Shown: positions 1 to 12,659 of the stretch, piece after piece
How the letters are laid out: each line of letters begins with the position of its first letter
Position numbering within the stretch: the stretch's first letter is position 1
From: Limnanthes douglasii subsp. nivea
Taxonomy: Eukaryota; Streptophyta; Magnoliopsida; Brassicales; Limnanthaceae
Length of the DNA: 64,000 bases
Direction: 5' to 3'
Assembly: GCA_036936605.1 (NCBI GenBank)
Contig: JAUPFV010000002.1
Span: 214,636,029 to 214,700,028, forward strand
The notes under the pieces: model-generated
Database searches by the model: none
What the model was told of the DNA's origin: nothing
Seen by the model: the letters and a program-made list of their open reading frames with translations, nothing else
Position numbers and translations under genes: made by a program

Positions 1-1150
1 GGTGCAAGATCACATCCTCGGGGGTTAGACCTAATAAATATGAGGACAAATTAGAATGAGAATCCTCAAGCTAAAGTAGAAGACACAAATCACAAGAAGA
101 AGAGCCAAAAAATGAGCGAAACCCATGTGTTTAAACACATTAACAAAGGAAAAGATTAGCAAGTCTCGTACGATAAACCCTATAGTCATGAGATTCATGA
201 AAGACAAGTTGGACTAACAGCAAACGTCCAGCTCCAGCCGAATGACCAATAATTCAATACCACTGGAATTTCAACAAAATCTCCACCATACTCCTTAGGT
301 GTACCAACTGAATTTCCAACAACACCAACAAGCATTCTAGCCAAATCTCCAACAAAGCCAACCGCCATTCTAGCTACGTCACATTCTACTATGACCTAAT
401 AACGATCTCAACTTACCATAAATGTTATGAAACCTAATATATAATTTTTAAATCATATTTATAATTCTTTTTAAATTCTAATCTTATATATTTTTAAATA
501 TTATCTTCTTAGTTCATATTTCAAATACCATAGGAATTATATATATATATATATATATATATAAAATCAAATATTCAACAAGTTTCTCAATTTCATCTTT
601 AACACACTTCTCAGATGTTCCAGCCGAGCAACAAACGGGTTTTCTCATTTTTTGGAGCGCAACTGAATATTCAAAAAACTTTTACGAGGCTCCAGTTAAA
701 AAATAGGTAATGCATTCCATTTTATAGAGTACAATTGAATTTATAGTAAGCTTCACTATGGATCTTTCCTGGATATCAACATGCTTTGACTCCGCTGTTA
801 AGAGTTTAACATAATTAATATAACATGACTTCACCTAGTTATTAACCTAAAAAAAACTACGCACCAATGTATCTCAACATGAACAAAGGATACAAGCAGA
901 CCCCATTCACCATGGACGGAAGCCAATATAACTTTATAAACCAATCGTACAAGGTTTAGCCGACCCCCAATGAGCAACTTTCTAGCTCAACCGAACCCTT
1001 AATATGCTCAGTACCTCCAAGAGTACCAACTGGCCTTTTAAAACAAAAATAATATAAAATATTCAACTAAAAAATTGCAAGGATATTGCCATAAGTAAGC
1101 CTACCCATTCATCTAGCAAATAATCAGCTCTTGGGCTAATGATATATGTG
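1..1150. other. AT-rich stretch before the first gypsy remnant; no gene seen
   Basis: I see no open frame with recognisable homology. The stretch may include the leader or LTR of the + strand gypsy element that follows, but I could not pair it with a second LTR. Confidence 0.4.
538..563. repeat. (AT)n microsatellite
   Basis: An uninterrupted run of about 12 AT dinucleotides. Confidence 0.95.
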
Positions 1151-1199
1151 ATGAAGATAGGATTTGTAGGAAGACAAATCATGTTTAGCTTTAAACATC

Positions 1200-2140
1200 A
1201 TGTATGAATACTTTTCATCTTACTTCCTCAACCACAAGATAAACAAATATATTGGAAAAATAGATCCTAAGTACCATGTTGATCAGTTTAAAAGCGAGAT
1301 GATATGGTACAAGGTAGATGACAAGATGAAGTGCATGCTATTTCTTAAAGAATTTTCGAGCCAACTCCTTGACATGGTTCAACAATATCCTCCCAAGCTG
1401 CAGTAAGACCTTGAATACGTTAAGAATGACCTTCAAAAATTGTTTAATTGATCCTAAGATGACCAAGGGCGATGAAGACTACATCATCCAATGAAAGTAA
1501 TGGTCGAATGAAAATTTATGAAAATATACTCAAAGGTTAGTGGACTAAAAAAACAAACCACATAGCTATCCAAATTTAGTGGTTGTTGTAACATACATAC
1601 GGGGAATTGTACTAGGACCTATGTCATATGACCTTTTGAAGAAGAAGACAATTAACTTTGAAAATTTATTGAACCACGTTGAACGTCATATCAAAGTCAA
1701 GGATATCCCTAGAACGCGGATTGATGGAGACACAACAACCTCAACTACATAACCCTCATATCATCCGCTAGTACAAACAAAATAAACGATTGGCATGACC
1801 CATGAACAACCAGAATGATAGAAAATGACCCAAAACAACTATAACAATAATAATAATTCTCAATGACAAGAACATCCGACCATAAAACTATTCACTGAAC
1901 TAACCAAGACCTTAGGAGTTTACTATGAACGCATTAAAGATGTAATCAAATACCATATATTATAATATTATAAACCTCTAAGGAGCACGTAGACAAAAAA
2001 GGTTGTGTAAGTTCCAAAATGACATAAGACATTATACCAGGGTTTGCTGGGAATTGCAAGATTAGGTCAAGAATATGATTGGTGAAGGAAAACACTCGGA
2101 TTTTGTTAAGACGAAGAATATACAAAAAGGCATGCATCAG
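1200..2140 (+). pseudogene. gag remnant of the + strand gypsy element
   Basis: An open stretch at 1,200-1,406 resembles a gypsy gag core (YHVDQFKSEMIWYKVDD, then LLDMVQQYPPKLQ). Further on, from about 2,006, the + strand reads CKFQNDIRHYTR followed by VCWELQD, a stop, and VKNMIGEGKHSDFVK. This matches the region around the Tat gag zinc knuckle, where a Cys/His/Cys cluster is followed by a short helix ending in a conserved FVK. Between these parts the frame is repeatedly broken. In an intact element this protein forms the capsid-like particle and binds RNA. Here it cannot be expressed. I infer the family from the C-terminal piece more than from the core. Confidence 0.55.
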
Positions 2141-2841
2141 TCGATCCTAAACCCTCCGCCAAGACATGAGAGTCAAGATCTAGCAACACCCGACAAGTCG
2201 AAAGACTTGAAAAATAATGTCATTATCGAGCTTCAATATGAGCAATATCTAGACATTGATCCAGACAGACAAATTATCAGAGTCATTGGATAAATGGGAC
2301 CTATTCTTTTGAATCACTAAACACTTAAAAATGATATGTGGATAATTTGGAAATCTAACACCCAAGGCACAGTTCATCTCATATTCACCACAATCCATAC
2401 TGAATGCTGGGTTTCATCAATGATGATCTGTAAGAAATGAAGACACCACACAATGGCATCATATTGATTATAATAGAATTTACAGAGGTGGTAGACATCA
2501 GAAGCTCGATCAATATTATTTAGAATAGTAAATATGATAAGATAAGCGGTGCTCCGGCCCTAAGTCCCTCTCAAAGTGCCATGATTGGATTCACCAGCGC
2601 GGATGTCAATGTGTTGTGAGAGCTCATGTTAGATTTCATCCTTAAGGGAGAATCAATCCAAAAAAAGCACTCATTTTTAATTCATGATAGTAGATGTTTC
2701 ATCCTCATTCAACTTCATTTTGGAAATACTATAGGTGGATCAAATGCATGTTGTAGTCTCTAAAGTACATCAATCCCTTTAAACAAACTTATTGTCGTAG
2801 GCCACATTCAAAACTCCTATTAACCAGTTTGGACAGCCAAC

Positions 2842-3530
2842 CCTATATATGTAATGAAGAAGAATGATAAATGGAGGATGTGCATATACTTTACAGAACT
2901 CAACAAAGCTTGTCCGAATGAAAATTACCATATACCACAAATCGACCACCTTGTCAAATGTTACTTCTGTAAATAATATGTTATCATTCATGGATGCTTA
3001 TTTTGGGTACAATAAGCTACAAATGCATGAATATGATCAAGATCACACAATTGTTATCACATAATTGGGACTATATATCTACAAATAAATTCCCTATGAG
3101 CTAAATAATATTGGATCTATTTATCAGCGTCTTATTGACAAGGTTTTTACCATAAGCCAAATCATGCAAGCTTATATTGATAACATGTTGGTTACCAAAA
3201 TACAAGAAAAATATCGTCTTATTGACTTATCCGAAAACTTCGGAAATCTTAATCGATTTAATCTTAAGCTTAATCTGAAGAAGTGTAATTTTGATATCCG
3301 ATCATGTAAGTTCCCAAGGTACTTAGTCAGTAAGAAACGAATGTAAGCTAATCCAAATTAGATCTTTATATTTGCCACTATGGATCCTCCACAAAAGAAG
3401 TAAACATATTGGCTGAGAGAATGGTTGTGTTCAACGATTTATTTCCATATTTTCAGATGAATACCAACATTTCTTTCAAGTTGTACGAGAATGAGGAAGT
3501 TTTAATGGAATCCATCTTATGAGGAAAAAA
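2842..3530 (+). pseudogene. Reverse transcriptase / RNase H entry of the + strand gypsy element
   Basis: The + strand reads KNDKWRMCIYFTELNKACP (about 2,860-2,915), then FMDAYFGYNKLQMHEYDQDH (about 2,987-3,045), then AYIDNMLVTKIQEK (about 3,170-3,210) and LKLNLKKCNF with KFPRYLVS. These are the fingers, palm and thumb blocks of a Ty3/gypsy RT. The catalytic box, usually Y-V/I-D-D, reads YIDN here, so the second aspartate is changed. Beyond it MVVFNDLFPYF fits the RT-RNase H connection. Several frame changes and stops separate the blocks. Family assignment is firm; activity is excluded. Confidence 0.8.
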
Positions 3531-4910
3531 TTCACAATATCAATAAGTTCTTAGATTCACAAGAAATATGAACCAAGTTGAAGCTAAAAGAGTTTTTGTT
3601 TCTCTACTTGACGGTATTGGACTACGATGTAAGCGTTATGTTAATTCGAGAAAAAAAGTAAATAACCTCAGTCTATCTACTATATAAGTAAATCCTTACA
3701 CCTGAACAAGAGGATGGAATGACATAAGGATATCAAGAAGCTCAAAAATAGTCATGGCAATGAAGTCAAACTTTTGAAAAATAAGAAACGTCAGCTAAAG
3801 TAGAAAGTAATCCTCTTAAAGAAAAAATTGGAAGAGGCCTATGATTCCAAAGAAAAAATTGTCAAGGAGCCAAGGATTTCACTACATAATAGCTCGCAAC
3901 CAAGTGGTGGAGATTAGAAATAGATAGTCATATAATTTAATAATGGAATTCTTGACTTAAATTTGGAGCATTTCTGGATCTTGGTTCATTAAGCGTCTTA
4001 GTTAGATGATATAATAATAGATTATCATGAGAATAAGGAAATAAAGGATACCGAGGACCCGATGATGAATTCTTATGTTGATGATCAATTGGATCCTCTG
4101 GATACCTTAGCCTTGACATTACACGAAAAAACTCTCCACTGCAAAATTAGAAATTATTAGCTCTCTTCATAAGACTAATGCTAGAGAAGACGATCAGAAT
4201 ATTGAAAAATAAAAGTTGAAAACAATTTATGGTATTAATGAGGATAAGGTTGCAAGAATCGTTCCTTTTTAATTGGGTTTTTGTATATCATTTAAACCAA
4301 AGTTTTTGGTAGTCGAAGGTAACATTTTCATGTGTTTTAATATGTATTTTTTTAAAACCAAAATCTTTAGTAGTACAACATGGTATCTGCACATTTTATA
4401 TATTTGTTGTATGATTGAATGCCCGTATGGGATGATGCTTATTAATGTTCTTATTGCACGATTTATTATTTTATATGAGGTGTGGCTTGCTTTTAGGTGA
4501 CCAACCTATGTCGGGGAGGTCAAACCTCATACATCCTTTTAATATTACCTATTAGGATAATTTATGATTTAACTTTTTTAATTATAGAATACATTTTACC
4601 AGGAGTACCCCCTTGCCGACCTCTCATAGTGTTTGAATAACAAAACAAATTTTAACATTTGTAAAACTTGCGAATGGGGTACTACCAACCTCCCTTAGTA
4701 ACTTCTTATCTTGAATAGTTGAGACATTGGCGGTGAAACAAAGTCTTTGGTACCTACATCTTAGTATACATTATTTTCATAATAAAATTCTTTTAGGTAA
4801 ATTTTTTCAAGAGAACCGCTATCTATGTACCTCATTAAAACCTTCATATGCTAGCATGATAGAAAATAGGGCACCACCTAAAAATTTAGAAATGTATAAA
4901 GAGTTATATT
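3530..4910. other. No recognisable gene between two converging gypsy remnants
   Basis: About 3,720-3,880 reads as a lysine-rich, coiled-coil-like stretch on +, broken by stops, with no family I recognise. Around 4,290-4,380 two loosely similar segments contain 'ttaaaacc' and 'aaaccaaa' motifs. The region probably holds degenerate LTR or UTR sequence of one or both flanking elements. Confidence 0.4.
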
Positions 4911-4914
4911 TACA

Positions 4915-5840
4915 TCAAATGATGATTATGTTCTGCTAGATGGAACTTCAAATGCTCTATGTTCCAAGGTTGTGCTATAGGTTTGCCTTGTTTATTAACT
5001 AACTTGTACCTATGACCATGATTTTATCTAGTAATGCATAAGAACCTTCCCATCTAGGTTCGAGTTTGTTGTCTTTTGGGTAATTAGTATTCTGAAAAAC
5101 CTTTCTTAGTATTCACCCACCTGGAAGCTTTACCACATACCTTTGAATCTTACATACTTCTCATCAAGGTTTGATAATGATGTACCCTTAGACCTGCATT
5201 GCTTATTTTTATTTTATCACATCTAGACGTGTCTTTCTCTTTTTGGTATTACAATTTTTAATATAGTTGGCTACCCCATGAGTAGGAAACATTGTCTCAA
5301 ATGAGACTAATACATCCATGCTATAAACCAAGGATAAATATGTCTCTTTAGTAGCTGTGCAAGAGGTAGTTATGTACGTCCAAAGTACATCCGTAAGAAA
5401 TTTAGGCCATTTGGTGGCCGAACCTTCTAACATTGTCTTTAAGAAATTATTTATACTACAATTTGTAACATCGAATTGACCGTTGTATTGGGAATAAAAA
5501 CGAGGAGAGAAGCTTTGTTGTGTACTTCTGAAAACGTAGAACAAAGTACTTTCAGCATATGAAACTAGGTCCAATTGTTAATTGTAATTACTCGTAATAT
5601 TCCAAAGTTGCAAGAAATATTATTTTTACTGAAATTGACTACATTTTTTGCTCTGGTTTTAGTTAAAGGTTTGATCTCAACCCACTTGGAAAAATAATCC
5701 ACTCAAATTGAAATGTATTTGTTGGCCTTCTGAATCTACGGGAAGAGATTCGACCATATATAATCCGCATCATTCAAATGAAAGAGGTTCAGACACGATT
5801 TCTAGCGAAATTATAATTTTATGCGTAATATTTGAAAAAT
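4915..5840 (-). pseudogene. Integrase of the - strand gypsy element
   Basis: On -, the core begins with VDYFSKWVEIKPLTKTRAKN, continues with NNISCNFGILRVITINNW, then the open stretch at 5,574-5,209 (YNGQFDVTN, MLEGSATKWPKFLTDVLWTY). The C-terminus reads RKVFQNTNYPKDN and LEPRWEGSYALL, ending near WNIEHLKF. These are the plant gypsy integrase core and C-terminal blocks. The first catalytic aspartate (VDYF) is present, but the block normally reading S-D-N-G reads I-N-N-W, so the second aspartate is lost. Several stops interrupt the frame. Confidence 0.85.
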
Positions 5841-6479
5841 GTTGATATATATAACATATTTTCACTATCTCTTTAGCTTGGACACTAAGGGTTCGGCCAA
5901 AAATATTATGCTATAAGTGCTCTCTTTTCTAGAGTTTGATACCCACAATGGACTCATCCTACAACCCTATAAAGTTCATTAGACACATAAAAAGATTCAT
6001 CCAAACCTAAACATCACAAAAATGGTTTAAAAAAATATATGATAATATATTCTTCATCCTATAACAACGTAGTTATTTAATTTATTTGTTAGCTTGGGAC
6101 ACTTAGCTTTGTCGGTCGGAATCCCCCCCATAGCATGAGGTAGTTTTGAGTCGGTACTCTTTCTCTTGGGTTTCAATGGTATTAACTTTAACCTCCACAC
6201 TAAAAAATAGATCAGACTATTTCAGAATCGACAATCACTCTTAATATATGACCCCTCATACCGAGTTAAAACGAGCTACTAAGGCTAGAGAATCAACCAA
6301 ATAATCTTTTTCCCTCAGAACATGTTCAAACTCTATTTATTTAAACTCACTTGTTAATTTTCAAACCTAATTTGGGTACTGTATAAGGTTATCATTTCTT
6401 AATTTCTCTTGCCTGATGGTTTGGTTTATGGATTATGATGAGTTATAAATTACTTATCAACCTTACTCTATTAGCACAA

Positions 6480-6600
6480 CATGTTTGAAACAATAGAAAG
6501 ACTAATAATATTTCTTCATATTCGGCTTCATTGTAGGTGGGTTGAAATCCGAAATTGCGACCTAAAACATATACTCCTCGAAAGAGTAGTAAATTGGATA
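6480..6600 (-). pseudogene. RNase H remnant of the - strand gypsy element
   Basis: On -, about 6,555-6,507 reads RNFGFQPTYNEAEYEE. The NEAEYE motif is the hallmark of the plant gypsy RNase H domain, which removes the RNA strand during reverse transcription. The surrounding frame is broken and only this core is clearly recognisable. Confidence 0.7.
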
Positions 6601-7186
6601 CCAACACCAACTCTTAAAAAACATGACCCTTTGATCGTTCAGATTAGCAATGTTAGCAATATAGACTAATTGTGAGGCATCAAAATTTTGTAGTGGATTT
6701 TGGTCAAAAAGTTAAAAATTTATAGGCCTTTATGACCTTTCTTGGTTTAAAACTCAGCTCTATGGACCAAAGAGTCACGTATCCCAAAATATCCACTCTT
6801 TATAGCACTATTTGAAGAGGGAAATTTTTTTGGACAATAATGAAATATACTTGGAAATAGAGGATTATTTCCTTGTTATCAATAGTAATATAAGAGCTAA
6901 CTACAAATGAATATAGCATTTCTCCGCATCAAGAAAACTTTTACTCAATTAAAAGACTGGTCTTAGATTCCTATCTTTCTCACGAATCAACACAACACTT
7001 AAAACATAACCGAAAACTGACAGGTAGATGTAAAGCATTTTTTGCCAATGATTTTGACAATATCTTCCGAGAAGCTATATAATCCTTTATCTTGTAAAAG
7101 TTTTTTCGCATTCCTTAGTCTATTGGAACCGATGAGTTCTTCTTATAACTTAGAAAGAATAAGAAACTTTATCTAAAAAATTACTT

Positions 7187-7208
7187 TTATATATATATAT
7201 ATATATAT
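7187..7208. repeat. (TA)n microsatellite
   Basis: About eleven TA dinucleotides inside the gypsy RT-RNase H region; probably slipped within the dead element. Confidence 0.9.
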
Positions 7209-7214
7209 GTTTAG

Positions 7215-7860
7215 AGCTATCAACCTACTAACAAGTACATATACCTTCTTTATTGAAATCAGAGGGTTCATTTACGCGAATGCTTCGTACTGCATGTGGT
7301 CGACATATATTCTCTTTTCACTTTCCAGATATCCAATGAACTTACATGAACCAACCATAAAAGCATATTTTCAGGGTTCAAGTTAAGGTTTATGACCCTC
7401 GGGGTTTTGAATGTCACCTATAGATCTCAGATATGGTTGGTGTCATTTGAAATCTTGAGAAATATATCATCACACCTTCGTATTTTGACATATTTGAAAA
7501 GAAAATACCTTATCAAAAAGTCTTTGATAAGTAGCCCATATATTCTTCAATTTTAAAAGCACAAATTTAAAGAAATGAAGGCCTCGATCGATAATAAAAT
7601 TAGTACATTATTGGTCTCCCGAGTGTATGTTTACCTGATTATACATGGAGTACGCATCCATGAATGTATGAGCTTATTGCCCAAATTCAAATCTACCAAA
7701 TAGTATATTATAACTACCAAGAATGGGTCTATGGAATGTTTTTTATTCAAGTCCGTAAAATCTATACACATTCAACACTTTCTATTATTTATTTGAACCA
7801 ACATTGGATCAATCGTCCACAGTGTTTATGTTGACTCTTTGAATGTTTTTACCATAGATA
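7215..7860 (-). pseudogene. Reverse transcriptase of the - strand gypsy element
   Basis: On -, about 7,785-7,740 reads MCIDFTDLNK, about 7,665-7,628 reads FMDAYSMYNQV, and the connection near 7,230 reads SRLIALN. These are the RT fingers, palm and RNase H link of plant gypsy elements. Between them the frame shifts and has stops, and I could not find an intact Y-V-D-D box. It is the same type of RT as the + strand copy at 2,842-3,530, on the opposite strand. Confidence 0.75.
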
Positions 7861-8189
7861 ATTGATCTACCTCAATCGATAGCCTTCGACTTCTCGATTG
7901 AGAAGGTATTTAACTGATATACCTAACTTTTGGAATATTTTCAATTTCTGACATATGATATACAAAGGTACCCTTGTTACATCTTTTGATTTTCAAGTAA
8001 ACACATCTAAATTGATAAACACAAAAAATAATAGGACTGTCTGAAGACCACCCAAAATATTAGTACCAAGTTTTAAAAAAATTCCCTTATCAAGTTCTAT
8101 TTTTCAGTGGTCTTGTCAGGGACCATTAATCTTGAGGCGTTGCAGGGGTGGTCTACCTCTTCAACATCGAGCAAGACCCATTATGACTG

Positions 8190-8701
8190 ATATTTATTTT
8201 TTTATGGAAATTGAGGCGGCGTAACACTCTATAAAGTTTTTATGATCCCCTATTATAAAACTTATCTTACCATTTATTATGTCCCGAAAACATTGGTACA
8301 TTGTTGAAGCAATTATGTTCATCTTGATGAAACATGATTGCTTTAGGATCACGTTATATATAGTAGGAATTTGCACTACTATAAACATAGTGCTTAATAG
8401 TTTCTTGTATTCTCTTATTATTTTTAGGTAAAAATCAACCTTTATTTCATCTAGAATCTTATCATCTTCTCTTATAGGCTCCACTACAGTTCTATCATAA
8501 TCGGTAAGTTTATGGGTTTTCTACCTCGGTAAGGGTGATTTTATAAATCATATTGGTAGAACTGTCGGTATCTATTTGAGTCATTCTCACCTCCACCCCG
8601 ACAATGCAGGTGGTGATTAGTACAACATCATTATAGGGAAAAACCAATTCATAAAGGTCGTTCTCAGTAAAGATCATCATCGAGAAAAGAGCTCGATACA
8701 A
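8190..8701 (-). pseudogene. Aspartic protease region of the - strand gypsy element
   Basis: The open stretch 8,701-8,510 reads FTENDLYELVFPYNDVVLI and then IDTDSSTNMIY; 8,484-8,194 continues with VVQIPTIYNVILKQS, ISFIIGDHKN and ECYAAS. This is the protease region of Tat-type gypsy elements, whose usual active-site box is D-G/S-G-S-S; here it reads D-T-D-S-S. The protease would cut the gag-pol polyprotein. The two halves lie in different frames, so it is not functional. Confidence 0.75.
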
Positions 8702-9059
8702 ATGAGCCGTGGTTTGTACCGTAGAGTTGCTTCTCGAGCCTGGACATATTTTTTTTCTGGAAGCCTTAGTTATGCCGGATTATATATCCTCATAGGATAT
8801 GAAAATGACTATATCTCGATTCTCGTCAAAGTTTGAATAACCTTCTTTTTGGAGTTCAACCAACAATTCTGCGAAATCTTAAATAACCATAGTCTACTAA
8901 TTTTTATTGTAATATCAGTGATTGTATATTTCTCTCAAGTTTTGGCTTCATTTTGACGTTCTCGTGGACTTTTGAAGTCTTATGCTTTAAATTTTCAATC
9001 AATTTTCCATCCTTGATGAGGGTTTAGATATACTATCTCAGAACCTTAGTGTCTTATGT

Positions 9060-9420
9060 ATAGTGTATGATGTTGTTGTGATACTATCAAAATTTATTTA
9101 CATGTCTATTTTCCATAAGAGTGAGCATTAGAAACATATTCTAAAAATGTACAAAATCCCCAGCCTTTTGATAAATCGTGGTTATTCTATTTGTTAACCT
9201 GGTGAATTTATTCTTGAGGTTTTGTACCACTTGACAATCACCTTGAAACCTAGCTTGGTGGTTCCAATTTTGAGATCTGATAAGTCGATGTCTCGAAGGC
9301 ACATTGGTGGCCGAATTTACTTGAATTATCAGTTGAGGATCATGAGTTTGATGGTTGTGAGTTGAGGGTACTTGATAAACTACAATCTTCAGCAATATAG
9401 CTGGAATCTGCTAATTAGGT
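9060..9420 (-). pseudogene. Probable gag C-terminal remnant of the - strand gypsy element
   Basis: Placed by position, immediately upstream of the protease on -. The stretch 9,395-9,141 is open but has no residue pattern I recognise with certainty. The following bases (about 9,080-9,040 on -) read HHTLYIRH, reminiscent of the Cys/His region before gypsy proteases. The assignment rests mainly on element order. Confidence 0.35.
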
Positions 9421-9899
9421 TTGACCTTCAGGCTTATGGTTTTTTTCACCTTGATTTGTGATTCCACCAGACAATTAGCACGTTGAAGTATAATTCCTTG
9501 TTCATCGATGTATATTTTACTACTAGCCCCACAAAATCCCGTGTATAAAAGAAGCATATGTCACTCCCTCATAAGAATACTTAAGACTATTTTTTATTTT
9601 CATAAACCGCCGTGTATAATTTGTTAGGTTTTTATTTGGATCTTGTTTACAATGCATGATATAGTCATCATCTCATTTGATAACCTTACTTCAATAGAAT
9701 TGAGTTTTGGACATAATTGACAGTTAGTTGAAGCGTCGGCCATAGTCGTACATTAATTTATTAGAACATGTCAACGCGCTTCCATTGAAATTCATAAAGC
9801 AAGGCATTCATAACAAATGATAATCCCCGTAAAACGAAGCATTACATTCATGATTTGCTCAATATATTTATAGGGGTCTCCAGATCCGTCGTACTTTTC

Positions 9900-11280
9900 C
9901 ATATTATATTTATCAAATCTGTGAGGTAGTTCTTTTACCAAAATCTTTAAGGTCGGTAATACTAGGTCTTTGCAAATAAGAATAATTGTTATTCCGTATA
10001 GATGTTGAGTCGAACCTTGATAATCCTATGGGTACGACTGGTTATGATTTACATAATGTAAGTTTGAATGATTGTCCATATGCGTTCAGATAATACTGCA
10101 TGACACCTGGTGTTTCCCTCCAAACTGGATTAGTGGCTTAAAAATAGGGTTGAAAGGTCGGACGGATATGTTATAGTAGGAGAAAATTAGCGTGACGTTA
10201 TTGAGGATATATACAAATATGTATTGATTGAGCATGAGGTTATGCAGAGTGCTGCATGAAAGGCCTATATTGATACTGTGTTGGCCTCAAGGTTCAAACT
10301 TGAAGTGGAAATACCGAGTTTAGACCTTGTGGATGATCAACCTCAGACTTTATAGTCGATGCCCTTCACTGGTGGCGCCTTTTCCACTATTTTCCTTAAC
10401 TTCTAGAATGAGAGGTTGATGCCTCGTAGAGTCAATATACTCATATTTCCAACCAAGATTGATAAACCTGTTATTGGACGAGGAAAACATATGATGTCAG
10501 TTCTTGACCATATTTTATTTTCCATGACACCCTAAGATTGCTTGACACGGTAACTAGAGTGAATCTAACACTCCATCGTGATTTTCTAAGAATCGTGACT
10601 GATACGTATATGTCTGACCTCAATTCTTAGTCTTGAGGGTTCCGGAACCATGTTCACCACCATACTACAAAAGATTGAGACCTCCACTGTATGAACACGG
10701 TGTTTCTCTACCAACTTTTCCGAAAGATTGTAGTATATGAGAATCTCTCAAAACCACGTAACTACTCAGTTATTGCTGCACCTTTGACTTCTGTTGGACC
10801 TCACCTTTTATGATATTCTCTATAATCGACCTTTATGATATTCTCTATAATCGAAAAATAATAATAGTAACAGATGATCTTTTGTAAATGATTTAAAAAA
10901 AATACTACCATGATACCAATATCTTTTCACAAACAATGCCACCAATGATGTTCGGTCATACTCAAATTCTAAAATAACATTCCGACCGATAAAAATACTA
11001 CACATATATAAATAGTTATAAAAGAATATTTTAAAAATAAACAAATAAAATATAATTAAGAAAAATATATTAATAAATTAGGTTAGTTGTTTCATTACCG
11101 ATGCAATAACTTTAGACCATATAATAATTTGACCAATAATATTTTTTTATCACAAATTATTTAAAAGATCTTTAATTAAATTATCATTTTTTAATAAAAA
11201 TGATCAGGTTAATGATCAAATTTTAGTAACTACAATTAAATAAAAGAATAATGATCAGTTTAATAAAAATAGATTCGTCA
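9900..11280. other. Non-coding stretch between the gypsy and LINE elements
   Basis: No recognisable coding homology. It probably holds leader or LTR remains of the - strand gypsy element, then AT-rich spacer from about 10,860. A short tandem duplication lies at 10,806-10,855. Confidence 0.4.
10806..10855. repeat. Two-copy 25-bp tandem duplication
   Basis: The segment containing 'atgatattctctataatcga' occurs twice, 25 bp apart, with almost no change between the copies, which suggests a recent slip. Confidence 0.85.
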
Positions 11281-11463
11281 ATTCTATTTCAAATAACTCA
11301 AAAAAACCTCCAAGAAATGAAAGCTAAACCTAAAAATCATTATTCTCTTGGCTGCTTCTTCCTCGCTTAATATGATTGATGGAGGAAGGTGAGTACTCCT
11401 CACCATATCATCGATCCACTGATCATGATTCACACTTTGATATCTTGAAAAATTCTTGCCTTT

Positions 11464-12640
11464 GTGAGTCAAAGATTAGGAACAATCCTATATATGAATC
11501 TGTTCCAAGTTGTGAAAAGGGTCAGTACCAAGAATATCTTTGTATCCAGTGATAAAGATCAGATTAATATTTATTTTGAGGCTGAGGATTTGGCTAAACT
11601 AAGGGAGAATGCTAACCACACACTAGTTGGAAAATTTGCTAGTGGGAGACCAAGTTATAATATTGTTAAGGCTTTCTTGGATTCTTTTAAGTTTAAGGGG
11701 GACTATAATGTCACTAGCTAGGATTACAGATACATATGCATTGAGTTTAGATTGATTGAAGAACTTAAGACATTCTAGAGGAGGAACGTCTGGCAAATAG
11801 AGGAAAACTATGAGACTTCTTGAATGGTCTCCTAATTTCAATCCTAACATTGAGAATCCTGCTACCCATGTCTATATAGACCTCCCAAACCTTCCCAAAT
11901 TTATGTATAATGAATCCACCATTCTTGAAATAACAAAGATCATTGGGTCTCCTCCTAACATATATGTGCCACCTAAGAATATGGAAATGCATAATTTCTG
12001 TTGAATATGAATGATTCTGGATGTTTCAAAACCAATGCCTAAAGAAATTAGTATCTCTTTTGGGACTTATAGTTTTTGGCAAGAGTTGGTTTATGATAAA
12101 TACCCTGAGTATTGCAATATTTGTTCTTACATGGGCCATTCTATGAAGGGATGCAAAAAACTCAACCAAAGGAAAAATATGGATAAAAAAAGAGCCTTCA
12201 AAGCCTTTGAATCTTGACTCTTTGTTGCCTACATTTAGCCAAAAGTCATTGGTCAAAAACTAAGATTAGTTATTATGAATGATATAAAGGAGGATGATGT
12301 TGTGGTATTAAATCACATCTCTGACACTAAAAAAAAGTGTGGATAATACAGTTCAGAATAAGGTACCTTTTGGAATTGACAAAAAGGAAGTCATTGAGGA
12401 TTTACATATACTGGATATGAGATCACTAAACCATGAAGGATCTTCTGCTATGAACTCTCTGTTAGCAATATCATCTCCAACTAAACTAACTACTGGCAGC
12501 CTTCCTTCCTCTCCTGCAAACAGAAATGTTCTCAGTAGGTCTGGTTTTAAAAAAACAGAACAGAAGAATATGAAAATGTTAAAATTGTCAACTCAAAGGG
12601 GATTATATCATCCAAGTGTGTGCAACACATAAATATTTCC
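11464..12640 (+). pseudogene. LINE ORF1 (DUF4283-like, CCHC zinc knuckle)
   Basis: The reading continues across three frames: 11,464-11,721, 11,810-12,004 / 12,011-12,217 and 12,339-12,632. The first part (FEAEDLAKLRENANHTLVGK) is the DUF4283-type N-terminal domain of plant LINE ORF1 proteins. At about 12,112-12,153 it reads CNICSYMGHSMKGC, a perfect C-X2-C-X4-H-X4-C zinc knuckle for nucleic-acid binding. The tail is polar and low-complexity. At least two frameshifts and stops make it a pseudogene. An intact protein would coat the LINE RNA. Confidence 0.8.
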
Positions 12641-12659
12641 TAAACTTCCAAACATTATA

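Larger units (their letters stand above)
1150..3530 (+). mobile_element. Decayed Ty3/gypsy (Tat-like) retrotransposon, + strand
   Basis: Remnants of gag, then reverse transcriptase, then the entry to RNase H lie in the order expected for a Ty3/gypsy polyprotein, in shifting frames with many stops. The wording of the RT and gag C-terminus fits the Tat group of plant gypsy elements. No integrase was found on this strand. Its 3' side runs into the opposite-strand gypsy element, so the 3' part is probably lost. LTRs were not identified. Confidence 0.7.
4915..9900 (-). mobile_element. Decayed Ty3/gypsy (Tat-like) retrotransposon, - strand
   Basis: Read on -, the order is gag (about 9,400-9,060), aspartic protease (8,700-8,190), RT (7,860-7,215), RNase H (about 6,570-6,490) and integrase (5,840-4,915). 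This is the Ty3/gypsy order, with integrase last. Protease, RNase H and integrase wording all point to the Tat lineage. All domains are broken by stops and frameshifts. LTRs were not found; leader sequence may lie in 9,900-11,250. Confidence 0.8.
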
